Counted from the stretch's first letter, positions 21,600 through 34,220 are shown. The stretch is 64,000 nt of DNA from Ampelomyces quisqualis (GCA_018398575.1 JAGTXZ010000021.1:1612001-1676000), one strand, 5' to 3'. Numbers and translations are program-made. The notes: a model not told the origin generated them from the letters alone.

Positions 21600-24500
21600 A
21601 CTAACTCTAGAACTCTTCTGTACTCTACTATTTATCTAACAGCTCTACATCTAAGTACTTATATTACTATAAAGGCTCTTGCTAACTTTAACAATCTAAG
21701 AAAACGCCTAATATAGACAATCTTAGTAATAGAAAAGATCTTACTTTCTGCTAATAGCAGGCCTCTATCTAGGATTAACTTAAGATTAACTTAGATTACT
21801 ATTAGACTAAAAGACAACGCATAGCCTTAGTATAGAGCTATACTACAAGATTAGCTAAGGGCTATCTTAAGCTACAATATTTATTAGATACTAATTAAGA
21901 GCAATTTTAGAACGCTAAGCAAATAATTAAGCTACTTAAGTCTTACTTTATTACAGGTAACAAAGCAGCTAAGAGCTGTACAGCCTTTACTTAAATATAG
22001 ATAACTAAAGAGAAAACGTTTCTCTTGTTTAAAGCTAGGTTTTTAAGTTCTGCAGTTAAGGAATAAGTACTACCTTTAGAGTAGTTTTACTACTTATAGA
22101 CTAAGATTACACTAGGGTTGTAAGCTCCTAACCTAGGATTTAGGCACTAATAGAAGAACTTATTTAATTAGATAGTAGAACACCTTACTGCCTATAATAT
22201 AGAGCAGAAGAACAACTCTACACCAAGTATAATACTAGCTGCTGCTAGGTTACTAATTAGGTTAGCTCTATAACAGAATTTAGAGCTAAATTAGACTACT
22301 ACTAGCGCTTTAACAAATTCTGCGCTAGCCTATTAATCTACAACAGTATATCTTCCTACAAAGACTTTTAAGCTAGAACAATAAAAGACCTCTAGTAGTT
22401 GTTATAATTGTAGTAAGCTAAGACACTACTCTAGTAACTGTATAAAGCCTTATATGCGTTAGATTAAAGCTGTAGAAGTAAATAAGTATAAAGATACTTA
22501 AGAGCAACCTAATTAGGAGGTGTATTGTACAAGAAATAGAAGCGCCTAAAAAGACACTTCTCTTTAGGCCTAAGCTGTTACAATCTATCTTACCTTAACC
22601 TTTTTTATTTGTTTTGCAGTTCTTATTTCTTTATACTTACGCTTTTTTACAACTAAGGCCTTAGCTTACGCCTTAATACTCTTGTTAATACTAGTGCTTA
22701 AAGTTTCTTATTTTTAAATTTACAAATTGTTTTATCTGTTTCTAAAGCCTTGCAGCAACCTATTCAAAAGCTCTTCTTTTAGGTTTAGGTACGCAGCTTT
22801 AAGGATTAGATTACTTCTTTAGTTACTTAATATATTTAACTACACTTAAATATTAATAGCTAAAAGATTTTAAACTATCTATTTCTTATCTTTAATCTTA
22901 GGTCTTAGAATTGTATACTTAGCCTCTAATAGTTAAGACAATTTAAGATTTAATTAGACACAAATAGGTTACAGTTTATTTAGCTATCTAAGTACCCCTA
23001 TTTATACAATCCTTTACCTCCTATTCCTACTATTCTATATTAAGCTATAGTGCTAGCTACTGTCTATTTTAATGTGCAACAACGCAATGCTCTATAGGAG
23101 AAAGAAGACTATTGTATCTAAAACAGTCCTTACTATTTCTCTTCTTCTATTTATTGTATTAAGAGATGCTTAAAGCTCCTATTAGCCCAAAAAATCTTAG
23201 AGATTTCTTATACCCTAACTAAGTAAAACTACTTAGAGTCTAAACCTCTTCTAAGCACTTATATAGCTCTTATTTCTACTAATGCATTTTACTTTATTAT
23301 AAAGAAGCTCTAGAACAAGTTCTTTACAACAAGCCTCTATAAGATTAATAGGATCTTTGCCTCTAAGGACAACGCAGACAATTAAAGCCAATTAGATAAA
23401 AGATTACCTGCCTGTTACTTCTAGTATTAGAATGTATTTAGCAAGTTAGCAGCTAATTAATTGCCTTCTTATTGTCTGTACAATTACAAGATTATTTTTA
23501 AAGAACTATTACTAAATGCGTTTAGTCTTCTATATAAGCAAAACTAAAAAGAGCTTAAAGCTACTAAGGCCTACGTCTAGAAACACCTTTAGAAGAGTTT
23601 TATTAAGGCTAGCTAAAGTCCTTTTACTTTACCTATTCTTTGTGTACACAAACTAAATAGAGATATACGTATCTATATAGACTACTAGAAGATTAACGCT
23701 CTTACGCGCAAGGACGTCTATCTAATCCCTTGTATTAATAAGCTGCTGTTACGCTCCTTTAAAGCTAAGATCTTTACTAAGTTTAATATTAAGGCTGCTT
23801 TTAACAAAATTTGTATAGATCTTAACTCTAAAGAATATACTACCTTTTAGACTTGTTATAGTATATATAAGTGTAAGGTTTTCTCTTTTAGCTTATGCAA
23901 TAGGCTAGCTACGTATTAACGCTACATAAACAATATACTAATTAATTATTTTAACAATTTCTGTATTGCGTATCTTAATAATATCTTAATCTACTCTAAG
24001 GATATAAACTTACATTAGGAACACGTCTAAAAGGTCTTAGAGCGCCTACGTACTATAGGACTCTAAGTAGACATTTAGAAGAGTAAATTTTATGTAACCT
24101 ATACAAAGTATCTAAGTTACGTTTTAACAAACTAGGGCACTAAAGTTAACTCTAATAAGGTAGAAGCACTCTAAAACTAGGCTAAACTTACTATAGTTAC
24201 TAGCGTTAAGTTATTTCTTAGTTTTGCTAGTTTCTATTAATAATTTATTAAAGATTTCTCTTGTGTAGCTAAACTAATTATAAAGCTTTAAAGTCTTTTT
24301 ACACTGTTTAAATAGACTATAGACTACTAACAGGCTTTTAATTAGATTAACGCTTTACTCCTAGCTATTCCTACGCTATCTTATTTCTATCCTAAGTATA
24401 ATACAAAGTTAGAAACTAACGCGTTAGATAGAGTAATAGCAGAAGTACTCTCTTAGAAGCACCTTAATAATAAGTAGTATCTTATAGCCTTCTATAGTTA

Positions 24501-26460
24501 CGCTCTATCTAGGGCTAAGCTTAATTAGGAAATATATAACAAAGAACTTTTTGCTATCCTAAAAGCGTTTAAGAAGTAGAGAGCTAAACTTACCTCTATA
24601 TAGAGTTAAATCTAAGTATATTTAGAATACTACTTCTTAAAATACTTTATAACTACTAATGTTCTTAATGCACATTAAGCATAATAGGCAGAGATTATTA
24701 CCTCTTTTAATTTTTGTATTAAGTATACGCTTAGCAAGCTTAATAAGCAAGCTAATATCCTAAGCTAAAGGAAATAGAACGTTAGCAAGGTTAACGCTGC
24801 CTAACAAGACAACAGATCCTATGTACTTCTAGGACCTAAACACTTAAACCTTCTAGTTAACTCTAAACTGGCTTAGAACTACGTCTGTAACTAGCTAAAG
24901 GTTAATGTTTTAGCTATTTTAGTCTAATCTATTAGTGCCCCTTAAAACCTTAACTTGTTAGAACTAATTAAAGCCCTACTAGTAGAGAATTGCTATTCTT
25001 TTAAGAAAGAGCGTCTTAAGCTACTACAGCTGTATTATGTCTAAGAAAGACTACTGCTTTATTACTTACGCCTTTGTGTACCTAAGGATTCCTCCTTATA
25101 CACTTAACTAATTAGAGAGGCTTATAATTAGGTATCTACTGCTTACCTAAGTGCTATAAAGATGTATTAGCTCTTAGCTTAGTAATACTACTAGAAAGGC
25201 ATAGAGGCTATATGCAAACGCTATGTACAAAACTACGTTTCCTGTTAAAGATCTTATCTAAGACAGCTCTAATTCTAAGGTTTCCTCTATCTATTACTAA
25301 TTTCTAACAGGCCTATACAGTATTTGTGTATAGATTTTAAGACCTTCTTAACTAATTAGTATAGCTATAATTAAATTATAGTTATTATTAATTACCTATT
25401 AAAGCAAGCTGTTTCTATTTCTTGCTATAAAACAATTAACGCTTAAGGAATAGCTTACTTGTTTATCTAATAGGTACACTAATTTAGCTATACGCCTAAA
25501 AGTATAGTGTCTAACTATAGCCTCTAGTTTATATCCTAATTTTAGTCTAAGTTCTGTAAGATCCTAGGCGTGCAAATTAAGCTTTTTACAGCCTACTATA
25601 AACAAACTAATAGACAAACTAAGATTATAAACAAGTATATTAATTAACAATTAAGGCTCTTTGTATTCTATTACTAGGATAACTAGAGTAACCTTTTACT
25701 AATAATTAATTAAGCCTAAGCTACGCTACTGCACTCTGCAATTAGTATAGCGCTGTACTAGCTCTTGTTTAGATCTAAACTATAACAAAGCTAGGATTAG
25801 ACACTATCTCCTTTAAAACACAAAGATATAAATATTAAGAATGCCTTAAGCTTAGCTACCTGCATGTATACAGCCTAGCGTACAGCTAAAGACAATATAG
25901 AAAAGGCGCAGTAATAAATAGCTGCTAAAGTAAACAAATATTGTTAACCTGTTAATTAGGTAGTAGGTAACAAGGTTTACCTCTTAACCTAAAACCTATC
26001 TATTACCTGCTTAAGTTGCAAACTTGCTAAATTGTAGGAAAGCCTCTTTAAAGTTCTAGAATAAGTTAGCTATTTATTTTAACTAAAGCTACCTAAAAGT
26101 TCTAAGATCTATAACGTGTTTGCTCTAGACGTCTTTTACAAAGACTCTAATAACTCCTTGCCTAGTTAGCTAAGCCTAAACTTATCTAGCATCTTAATTT
26201 AAGGCGTTAAAGAATAGAAAGTTAAAGAGATCTTAGCTAGTAAGCTATACTGCTCTATTCTAAAGTATTGTATAAAATAGGCAGGCTATAATCCTAACTC
26301 TACCTAGTATAATGCCTTAAACTTTATAGGCGCCTTACATATATTGCAAGTGTTCTATAAACGCTATCTAAAACAGCTAGAACCTCTACAAGCGTTAGCT
26401 AAGTAAATTACAGTATAAGAAAAAGAAGTTAAAGATCTTATAGCATTATAAAATAATTAT
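21600..26460 (+). pseudogene. G1 gag-pol remnant (zinc knuckle, RT, RNase H, integrase region, chromodomain)
   Basis: There is no open frame, but family motifs can be followed through the stops, most of which are TAG or TAA at positions expected to hold Gln or Trp. A CCHC zinc knuckle with all four ligands is at 22,400-22,441. The RT active-site region reads YLNNILIYS at 23,971-23,997, with Asn where the family has Asp (G-to-A). RNase H motifs lie at about 24,405-24,570 (LETNALDRVIAEVLS). A chromodomain-like segment is at about 26,220-26,340 (KVKEILASKLY, then AGYNPNST). The order gag-RT-RH-IN-chromodomain defines a chromovirus. It cannot encode a functional protein. Confidence 0.85.
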
Positions 26461-27576
26461 ATTAGGAAAATTAAACTTAATATTACAACTACTACACTAG
26501 TAGGTAACAGCTATTAACAATAGGAGTCTTACTCTTCTATTAGATCTAACAGCAAACTATTGCTACTACTAGTAGAACGTTCTTAACTGTCTAAATCTCT
26601 AGGTATAGATACTAACATACTACCTAGTTGTTCTCTATTCTAGCTCTACTTGCTGCAAGTACTAGCCTCTTGCGCTGCTACCTTCTGCTCTACTACTACC
26701 TAAAATATTACTGCCTACGCCTTCTCTTACTCTACTAACTAATTGGCCCTTAATACTATTATAATATCTACTAGCTAAGCAACTACACTAGTTAACCTAG
26801 CTATGCTTCTTCTAAGCAACCTAACCTCTTTAGCTATTACTCTAACTTCTTTAGCTAGCTTCTCCCTCTAGTAATAAGCGCTAACTAATAAGTTAGCGTT
26901 ATTTATATTAGCTACTTGTGCAGTACTTACTTGCACAACAGCAGCTAACTAAAACGCTGCCTTCTTAATAGTAGCCTCTTGCTCTAACACTACCTTATTA
27001 GACTTATCTCTACCTAGGGCAGCAAACCTGCAGTTAAGAGCCTTAGAAAAGCTATTATACTTTTAGCCTGCATATAGAAAAACTAGGTAACACTTCTTAT
27101 TTAAGAGTGTGTAATAAGTACACTTCTTAGACACATCTAAATAGAATCTAAACTTAATATTAAAATAGCTGCAGGTAAAAGCCTTTGCAGCCTGCAGGTA
27201 AATAACCTAATAGGCTAAAGGATAAGCCCTAAGAGGAACAGGAATAGGCATTGTGTATATCTGCAGAAACAATTAGCTAACAATTAAATTAGAAGAGCAG
27301 TTAGATAGCTATAGGTATATAAATATATAGAAAGAGAGTATAGAAAAGTAGTATACTAGAGGGCCAGCCTTATATATATACTTAAAAAGCTTAAGGTAAA
27401 GTTAGAAACGTTAAACGCACTAGCGCGCTAATTAAAACAACAACAAACAGCTATATTACGTTATTCTAAAATAAACTTAAGGTAAATAAGAGTTTATAAC
27501 AATTTAGAAAGGTATCTAAAACAACACTAATATAGACCTAATTAATAGAAACTATTAATTTTAAGAAGAGGAGTAA

Positions 27577-27875
27577 TGTAACAAGTACATGTAAATACAT
27601 ATTACATCTAATACTTTATAAAGGCTTAGTAACAGATTATATAGAAAGCTAGTAGATTAGAACTAAAAGCGCTCTAACAGCGCTCTAACTTAGCTGCTAC
27701 GCCTACTATAAATATAAGCCTATAGCATAGATAGAGGACAAGTTTCTCTTGTCCTTTTGTACAAGACCTATAGGTGTATAGCTAATCTAGAATCTTTGAT
27801 ACAACACGCACTTCTATATGCCTCTAATACGTATCTAATTTAATCTTAATAGCTGTACCTACCTGCGTTGTTACA
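27577..27875 (+). repeat. 3' LTR of G1
   Basis: 299 bp, followed by TSD gctag. It has more TpA than the 5' copy (for example caagtacatg against caagcacatg). Confidence 0.93.
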
Positions 27876-29433
27876 GCTAGCAGTTACTCTTCTAAGAGCT
27901 CTAATATAGATTAGAAAGTTAATAATAGACTTTGTATAGTGTTAAGTTTTAGCTAGCTACTACGCAATAACAACCTTACTGCACTACTTTACTACTTCTT
28001 CTATAGTATTCTATATAAGCTATTCTTTTACTACATAATAGTAATAGCTTTAGTTAACGCTTTATTAATAAGTGCCTTATAACAAAGTAACGTATAAGTG
28101 TACACAGCACTTTTAAGTAGCTTTAGCAGCTCTAGGTGTCTAGTAAGCTGCTGCTATAGCGTCTAGCATATATAAACAGTACATAGTAAGTAATTTACTT
28201 TTTACTTACTAGCTTTAAGTCTATAAAAAGCTTTACGTACAGCTAACTACTTAGTAGCTAAGTTGTCTATTAACACGTATTGTAGCTACTACTACTTCTC
28301 TTACTTCTAGCAGAGATCCTTTACAACTGCTAGCCTACTAGCTATTACAGTAGACTCTTCTGCTAATACTAGAAAATAAGCAGCTAGAATAGCGCTTTTG
28401 CAGCTATTATAAATTACTATTATAAACAGGTACTAGTTAAGGTAGTTTGTCTTATACGTAAAGTCTATAATTAATAAATAACTAAAGGCAGTAAGCTTCT
28501 TAAGGCAATCTAGATAACTAAAAGCAAAGCTAGTCTTATTACTCTTGCAATCTTACTAACAAACAGGACTAAGATTACAGTAGCTTTATCTCTTATTCTT
28601 TAGGTACTTAAGCGCGTTATTTACCTACACCTAAGCAGGCCTATAGTTTTTATCTAAACGTAACTTTTGTTAGCTAGCGCTAATAGTTTGTATATAGTTT
28701 CTAATATCTTTTGCTGTTAAGTACTTACTACTAGCCTTATTTAATTACTAGAATCTGCCTATAAAGCTACCTATGCTGCGTAACAACTCTAAAATATATA
28801 ATAGTAATAGCTCTAGTACTATACTAGTAATCTAAGCAATAGCTATCTATAGCCTGTTGTTATACTTAAGCGCGTTAATTGCGTTAAAGTTATGTATATA
28901 AGCAGATGTGCTAGTCGCAGAGACTTTGTATATATTCTTTATAGAATTATACTCTACTTAGTATACAGCGTTATACGTTACTCTATCTTATATAGTTTAA
29001 AACTACTTACTTATACTCTTGCCTTTAGGCTTATACTTCTTTCTCTAAAGATAATAACTATAGTACGTTATTGTATTGCTAGTAGTTTTAATTATATAAG
29101 TTAATATACAACTCTATATATTATTTATATAGAGCTAGTATAGAGCATACTACTCCTCTAATAGCGTTATAGCAGCACTTAGTAAGAAAAGATCTTCTTA
29201 AAACTAGGCTATATTTAGTAGGTTTTAAAGCCCTTAGTAGAAGCTAGGTTTACTAGTAGTGCTGTTTTTATAAGTAGCTATAAGAATAGAAAGTTAACAC
29301 TAAAAAAGCTATTACAGTAATAATATTTAATAATATTTAGGTATGTTGTGTAGACGTGTAGGTTAGGCTCATTTCGCTAACGCGTTGCAATTTAGGTGGG
29401 AACGCTAACAAAATATAACACGCTTCTAAACTA

Positions 29434-29492
29434 GTAACATTTAATATTACAACATAACACATCTTGGCACGTTGACAGTTTAGTCGTCCCCT
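29434..29492 (-). repeat. Right terminal inverted repeat of T
   Basis: This is the mirror copy of the left end. It has three extra bases at the extreme tip (ccc) relative to the left end, then the TSD copy atcaaaagg at 29,493-29,501. Confidence 0.9.
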
Positions 29493-29807
29493 ATCAAAAG
29501 GCTTGGGGTGTTTTACCGATTCAGGCTGGCAAGCTTCCCCTTGGAGGCTTGGACCCTTTGCCGATCACCCCCTTGTTTTGCGCGCGCCCTGGAACGTCAA
29601 TCGCCAAAATGCCTTAATTTGACAGAGGGATGCGTACCTTGCTCAGGCTTGCTGATGATGACATAGGAAGAGGCTATGCGCGCGTCGGTTGAATCTTGGT
29701 GATTCACTTTCTTCACTACCGCACACCAAACCACACCACACTCTCGTTTGTGAACCACGCACACTGCTGCCGTCTACCACTTTCGACGCGCATTTTAATT
29801 CTACGTC
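29493..29807. other. Right flank of T and promoter of the membrane-protein gene
   Basis: Normal base composition resumes at once after the TSD copy (29,493-29,501). The last 100 bp is a pyrimidine-rich leader. No gene is seen. Confidence 0.5.
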
Positions 29808-30804
29808 ATGTTCACAGGCGACTGCAATGTCGTCCCTGTTTCGACGCCAACAGACGCTGGAGTAGCCGGCGCTGGCACGCTGCTCTCCTTCATCATCACC
29901 AACTTTCTCAGTTTCTTGTTGGCTGCAGCGATAATCCTCCTCGGCCTACGCAAATCGACCTCAGCACCCATCTCGCGCAAGCTTTTGCAGAGTTTCTCAG
30001 ACCAGCAGATCCTTACCGGCATTGGCATTCAATGCGTTGGACTTGCGAAAATGAAGACTATGGTTCCCTACCATTTTTTCATCATAGTAAGTCTCTTATG
30101 AGAGCCCTAGTTCTGTTTATACTAAAAGTAGATAGTGGCTTCTCTCGCTCCTATCCACCGCGACGAACCTCGTCACTCTACTCGCTCTGGTCAACGACTT
30201 TAAGCGTGATTGGGTGTTACGTTGGGTGCGTCAAATTTTCATGCTATTAAACCTGTTCCTTGGTATTCTGTCGGGCATATTCATCCTGCAAACTGTACTC
30301 AAAAATATGGAACCCAGACTCCCCATTGCATGTGTCTGGGAAGTCGAAAGCCGTGGCCAATCCAGCAACGCTGTAATGTCTATCGTGGGGACTATCGCAA
30401 TCATTGCAGGTCAGGCCGTCGTATTCGTACTCAGCACATGGTACCTCCACGCGCGCACACATCCCAAGTGGATGAAATCCGTGCAGGTTGTGTGTCTAGT
30501 CATCCTACTCGCCATGGGTGTAGGCGCCACGGTCCGCGTTTGCATGGAATCCCAAGCCTTTGGATCGCCACCTGCATCTGTTCATCTTGAGGGACCTAGC
30601 GAGGGGAACTGGAGTTTTGGACAGTTGCTGCCGCTGTTGCTGTTGGTGCTGCCGATCATCTCGACGATTGAAATCATGAGGGGACAAATGGTTGCGCCAC
30701 CCAGTAGGGTAGACGATGACAGTCAGCCGCTGACGAATGATGTGGAGTTCCAGTATCAGCCTAATCCAATGTTAGGGAGCCAGAATAGCTTGTTCAGGAA
30801 GTAG
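29808..30804 (+). CDS. Fungal multi-spanning membrane protein, two exons, 315 aa
   Basis: Exons are 29808-30086 and 30136-30804. The 49-bp intron begins GTAAGT and ends GATAG. Splicing joins YHFFII to WLLSLLSTATNLVTLLALVNDF in frame; unspliced reading stops early. About seven hydrophobic segments are visible: LLSFIITNFLSFLLAAAIILLG, ILTGIGIQCVGLA, FFIIWLLSLLSTATNLVTLL, FMLLNLFLGILSGIFIL, VGTIAIIAGQAVVFVL, VVCLVILLAMGVGATV and LLPLLLLVLPIISTI. The layout resembles fungal integral membrane proteins with a seven-span, receptor-like topology, but I recognise no signature and assign no ligand or function. The short tail is hydrophilic. It is intact although it starts only 315 bp from the transposon block. 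Confidence 0.8.
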
Positions 30805-31157
30805 GAGGACCTGAACAGAAGAGAGGGAGTTGCTAGGTCTATCGATGCCACGCCCTGGCACACCGAACAAGAATGATACCCAGAATGATGACCCATTTTC
30901 ATTTCAGAAGATTACTCAATATGAATATGGCACCAGTACCAGAGATGATACGTCAGCAGTGAAGTGCAAGCCTAGCTTGATTCAAACACCACTAAGTCAA
31001 CCTCTCACACACTACAAAGGCCTCGTATGCTCCGCAGCTGACTACAGTTGCCCAAACAACGCTTTTTGACATCCAGAAGGTAGTCAGGTTACGCCAGGAG
31101 ACAGGACCAAACGTTTGATTTCGATACCTCCTGACCGCAGCAATACCGATCCGCCTC
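30805..31157. other. Short convergent intergenic region
   Basis: This is the 3' side of both the membrane-protein gene (plus) and the GST-like gene (minus). A 79-codon plus frame at 30,830-31,069 has no domain and no support. Confidence 0.5.
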
Positions 31158-32047
31158 CTAATCATCTTTTTCAAGCCATGGCTTCGAAGCCTCGAACAGC
31201 TGTGGCAGTGTCTCATCAAAATCTAGGAACCTCCTGAACAGGTCGTCATCCAACCTCTTAATCATCGCCAGCATGCCCACGAAGATGAAATCCGCGTACG
31301 AAACTGTATCACAACATTAGTACGCATACACGTCTCCATCATAGCGCACCAACTACTCACCCGTCTCTCCCAAGAAGTACGGCCCGCCCTTTTCCCGCAA
31401 CCACTCTCCCACCTGTTTCACCGGCCCCCTCACCTTCTCCCAATTCTCCTCCGTCATCATGGTCTTCTCCACCTCACTCAACGGCATGCCAAACTTTTGC
31501 TTGCGCGTCTCGGTGAAGTATGCAGCAGATCGCTCGTTCAGGATTTTAAGAGGAACTTTCGGAATCAAGAAGCCAATTAGAGTTTGCATGATGGTTAGGA
31601 TGTGGTTGCGGACTTTTTCGACGATTGGGTCATCGAGATGCAGAGAGGGCGCCGGGTAGCGCTTCTCGAGCTCGTGCGCAATGGGCCATGAGTCTAGCAT
31701 GTAGGTGTCATCGGCCAGTTTGATGGCAGGCGAAGAATATGCTGCATAGTAGCCCGGGTCACTTGGGTCATTTGGAGGCACTCCACTATGGGTGTTGTGT
31801 TAGTATGTGCAGTGGATTTGGGGTCAAGGCGTGGTCATACAGAGACTTGAACTTTGGTGCAAGGTCGGGGTACTCAATCCATTCGGTCTTGTATTCTATC
31901 TTCTTGTAATTGAGGACCATGCGAGCTGTTGAAGTTAGCCTGTTATCATGTCAAGGCCTATGCCCGGCTTATCGCACTCTTCCACGGGTTCAGCGACCAT
32001 GCCGTCCGTTGTTTGCTGGGCAGGTCGAAAAAGACAACTGGTGACAT
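31158..32047 (-). CDS. Glutathione S-transferase-like protein, four exons, 241 aa
   Basis: Exons 32047-31978, 31925-31841, 31785-31361 and 31303-31158 are joined across introns of 52, 55 and 57 bp. Donors are GTGCGA, GTATGA and GTGAGT; acceptors are AACAG, CATAG and TACAG. The sum is 726 nt, 241 aa, with all phases consistent. The N-terminal thioredoxin-fold half reads MSPVVFFDLPSKQ, then SLNPWKTRMVLNYK, with the SLNPWKTR motif common in fungal GST-like enzymes of the UstS/GstA group. The SPAIKL and YMLDSWPIAHELEKRYP blocks form the glutathione-site helix (DSWPIA replaces the usual ESxAI). The helical C-terminal half ends GGPYFLGETVSYADFIFVGMLAMIKR. Fungal members detoxify electrophiles or act in secondary metabolism. 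No biosynthetic cluster genes are nearby. Confidence 0.88.
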
Positions 32048-32888
32048 GATGAGCGATTACCGTGATATAGCGTATCTCTGTGTCGTAGCAAAGGCTTGAG
32101 TAGTTGTCGTGATAGTGATATATGTATGTAGGTAGGTCTTACGCCCTAGCAAGTACACTTCTGGTTAGCAGGCACGGTGGGAAAAGACGCTAGCCTTGTC
32201 AAGTGATGAAGCATCGTTTCTTTCCTACGATATGAATGAAGAAATATCACAAGATCACATATTAAATGCTCCCATAGGCTCCTCGATAAAATGCCGTCTT
32301 GTCATTGGTGCAGGGCGGCGGCTGCGGACCATAACGTACCTGGGCAGGCTCACGTGAGCGCACCGCATCTCGCTCCGTCACGCCCTCTCCACTTTCCGCA
32401 GCAAACCTCCGCAGTCAACCACAAACACCCCACACAGTTCCACGACGCCAGTAGCTCAGCCTACACTGTCGTGCCACCTAGTTTACCCTGGCATTACCTG
32501 GACCCTGGCTCACGAGTCCTCACCACGACATCAGTCTGCGTTCAGCCCCCAATTGCTTATGCGATCTAAGTTATCTCAGTATCTCAGACCCTCTGGCTCG
32601 CTTTAACCCCCGCTAGCAAAATGATCTCTAGCGCTAAAAAACTCTAGAACTCTAGGGCCAATTAATAACTCTAGACCTATAACAATAACTCTAGAGCCTT
32701 ACTCTAAAGTTTTTGCGCTAATTATTTTGCTTAGAGGCTTAAGCTTACTAGAGCGTCTAAAGAAGTTTTGTTTAGCGTTTAGTAGGAAACTATCTTAATA
32801 TTAGTAAAGTAGTACTTACTCTAAATATAACGCAATATGTTACTCTTACTATAATACCTAATATTCTTAAGACAAGTACTATTTAAAG
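32048..32888. other. GST-like gene promoter, then the border into AT-rich repeat DNA
   Basis: Up to about 32,600 composition is normal (ORF-like stretch 32,291-32,569 has no domain). From about 32,620 the YCR-depleted, TAG/TAA-rich signature begins. The border (32,640-32,700) has four copies of an actctaga-like motif. The stretch 32,700-32,888 belongs to an unidentified older element into which the hAT element E1 inserted. Confidence 0.5.
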
Positions 32889-32900
32889 TATAGTAGTAAA

Positions 32901-32968
32901 TAGGTAGAGGTTAGGTTAGAGTAGGGTACCTTTACGTAAGACTCTATACCTAACCTAACCTCTACCTA
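32901..32968. repeat. Hairpin at the left end of the hAT family
   Basis: Perfect 17-bp arms taggtagaggttaggtt (32,901-32,917) and its reverse complement (32,952-32,968) enclose a 34-bp loop holding gggtacctttacgtaag. The same hairpin is present at 53,495-53,565 in E2 and 63,515-63,590 in E4, so it belongs to the element. Confidence 0.85.
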
Positions 32969-33938
32969 TATAATCTATACTAAAAGTAGAGAAAGGTTAG
33001 GTTAGAAGTAATTAATTATAGGTTAAAGTTAGGTTATATAAGTTTTGCGCAATAAAATAAGATTAGAAGTATATATCTACTAATTTTATAAAATTAGGTT
33101 TCTAAATATATATAAAATTTTATAGAAGTAAAACTATACTAGAGATATTAAAAATAGTATAGTAATTATAGATTTTTATTACAAAAAAGAAAAAATTAGA
33201 TCTTTATTTCTAATATATATAAATATAGAAAATTCTAGATCTACTACGTAATTACTTTATAAGAGCTAAACTTCTAATAGTACTTTAGTATAAGACTAAC
33301 GTTCTTTACTAGTATAGGAACTCTTTTTACGTAAATTATATTTATATTTATATCTATATTAAGTTAGAATTCTATTAGAAAAAAGGTAAAGAAAATAAAC
33401 TCTTAAAAAAACTAACTATATAGGCCTTAGCAGCCTCTTAGGCTACTTTAATAGCTAATTTTTAGAAGCAAATATTACTACTAGCAGTTTAGACGCAGTC
33501 TTAAGCTATTTTACGCAAGAGTTACTAGAAGAGCAGCTTATAGATAAGAAGCTTAGTAGACTTCTAATATTAGCAGATTTCTCTAAGTAATATAGCTTTA
33601 GGTAGTAAGTAAATAAGTGTAATAAAAAATTATAATAACCTACTACCTAGCTTAAAGTACTTTTTTTTTAAAAGCTACTTTTTAAGTTATTATAGCTAGG
33701 CTTTTCTTAGTAGATTTTCTAGTAGCCTTACTAGCTAGGTCTTTAGCAACTATAGTGCTTCTAGTAATAGTGTTATTAACTTTAAATTTATATTTTCTTA
33801 GAGCTATAGTAGTAGTATTATAGTATTGTAGATTTAATATTATAATAATTTAGGTTATCTTAGTACCTAGTAAATAAGTAGTATATAGGCTTAGCGCAGG
33901 AAATTAGATCTTAGTATAAAATTTCTATAGAAGCTAAT

Positions 33939-34220
33939 TATAAGAGGTTTGTATAGCAGTAAAGTTATAAGATAACAATAGTAGTACAGATAGAAGTAAG
34001 TTAATTTCTGTTCTATAGCTTTAGTGTAGAACTACTCTTTTGTAAGTACAACTAGACGCGTGTTCTTATAACTAGAATATACTAAGTCTGCACTAGCGTA
34101 GCGCTATTAAGACACTAGGATAGTTATGCGCGTTTTACGCGTGTAATAGCTAGAGTAGTATTATAGTAGTGCAGGCGCATTACTGCGCAATTAACAGCTC
34201 TACGCTGTAGCATCCTTATA
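33939..34220. mobile_element. MITE-like 282-bp insert in E1
   Basis: It is absent from the matching place in E2 (near 52,540). It begins tataagag and ends ccttata (inverted ends), and ctaat stands at both borders (33,934-33,938 and 34,221-34,225), giving a 5-bp duplication. There is no coding capacity. The family is not recognised. Confidence 0.65.

Larger units (their letters stand above)
20996..27875 (+). mobile_element. G1: complete but mutated Ty3/gypsy chromovirus inside T
   Basis: The two LTRs of 299 bp each (20,996-21,294 and 27,577-27,875) start TGTAAC and end GTTACA, and the 5-bp duplication gctag flanks both ends (20,991-20,995 and 27,876-27,880). A purine-rich tract (aagaagaggag) precedes the 3' LTR. 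The LTRs carry a TATA-like ctataaatataagcc. The LTR pair differs mainly by C/T and G/A changes. Element length is 6,880 bp. Confidence 0.93.
19589..29492. mobile_element. DNA transposon T with long terminal inverted repeats and 9-bp target duplication (Mutator-like candidate)
   Basis: The left end (cgactaaactgtcaacgtgc and onward, 19,592-19,645) is an exact inverted copy of the right end (29,434-29,489), about 54 bp without mismatch. Outside the ends sits atcaaaagg on both sides (19,580-19,588 and 29,493-29,501), a 9-bp direct repeat expected of a target-site duplication. A second shared inverted block, cctaaattgcaacgcgt, lies inside at about 19,697 and about 29,380. TIRs longer than 50 bp with a 9-bp TSD point to the Mutator-like class, but I cannot identify a transposase. 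After removing the nested G1 element the core is about 3.0 kb and littered with TAG/TAA from C-to-T mutation. The outer TIRs themselves still contain unmutated TCA sites, unlike the interior. Confidence 0.8.

Noticed and set aside
28892..29104. 70-codon frame inside T
   Set aside because: A chance opening in AT-rich mutated sequence, rich in Ile, Leu, Tyr and Ser, with no counterpart.
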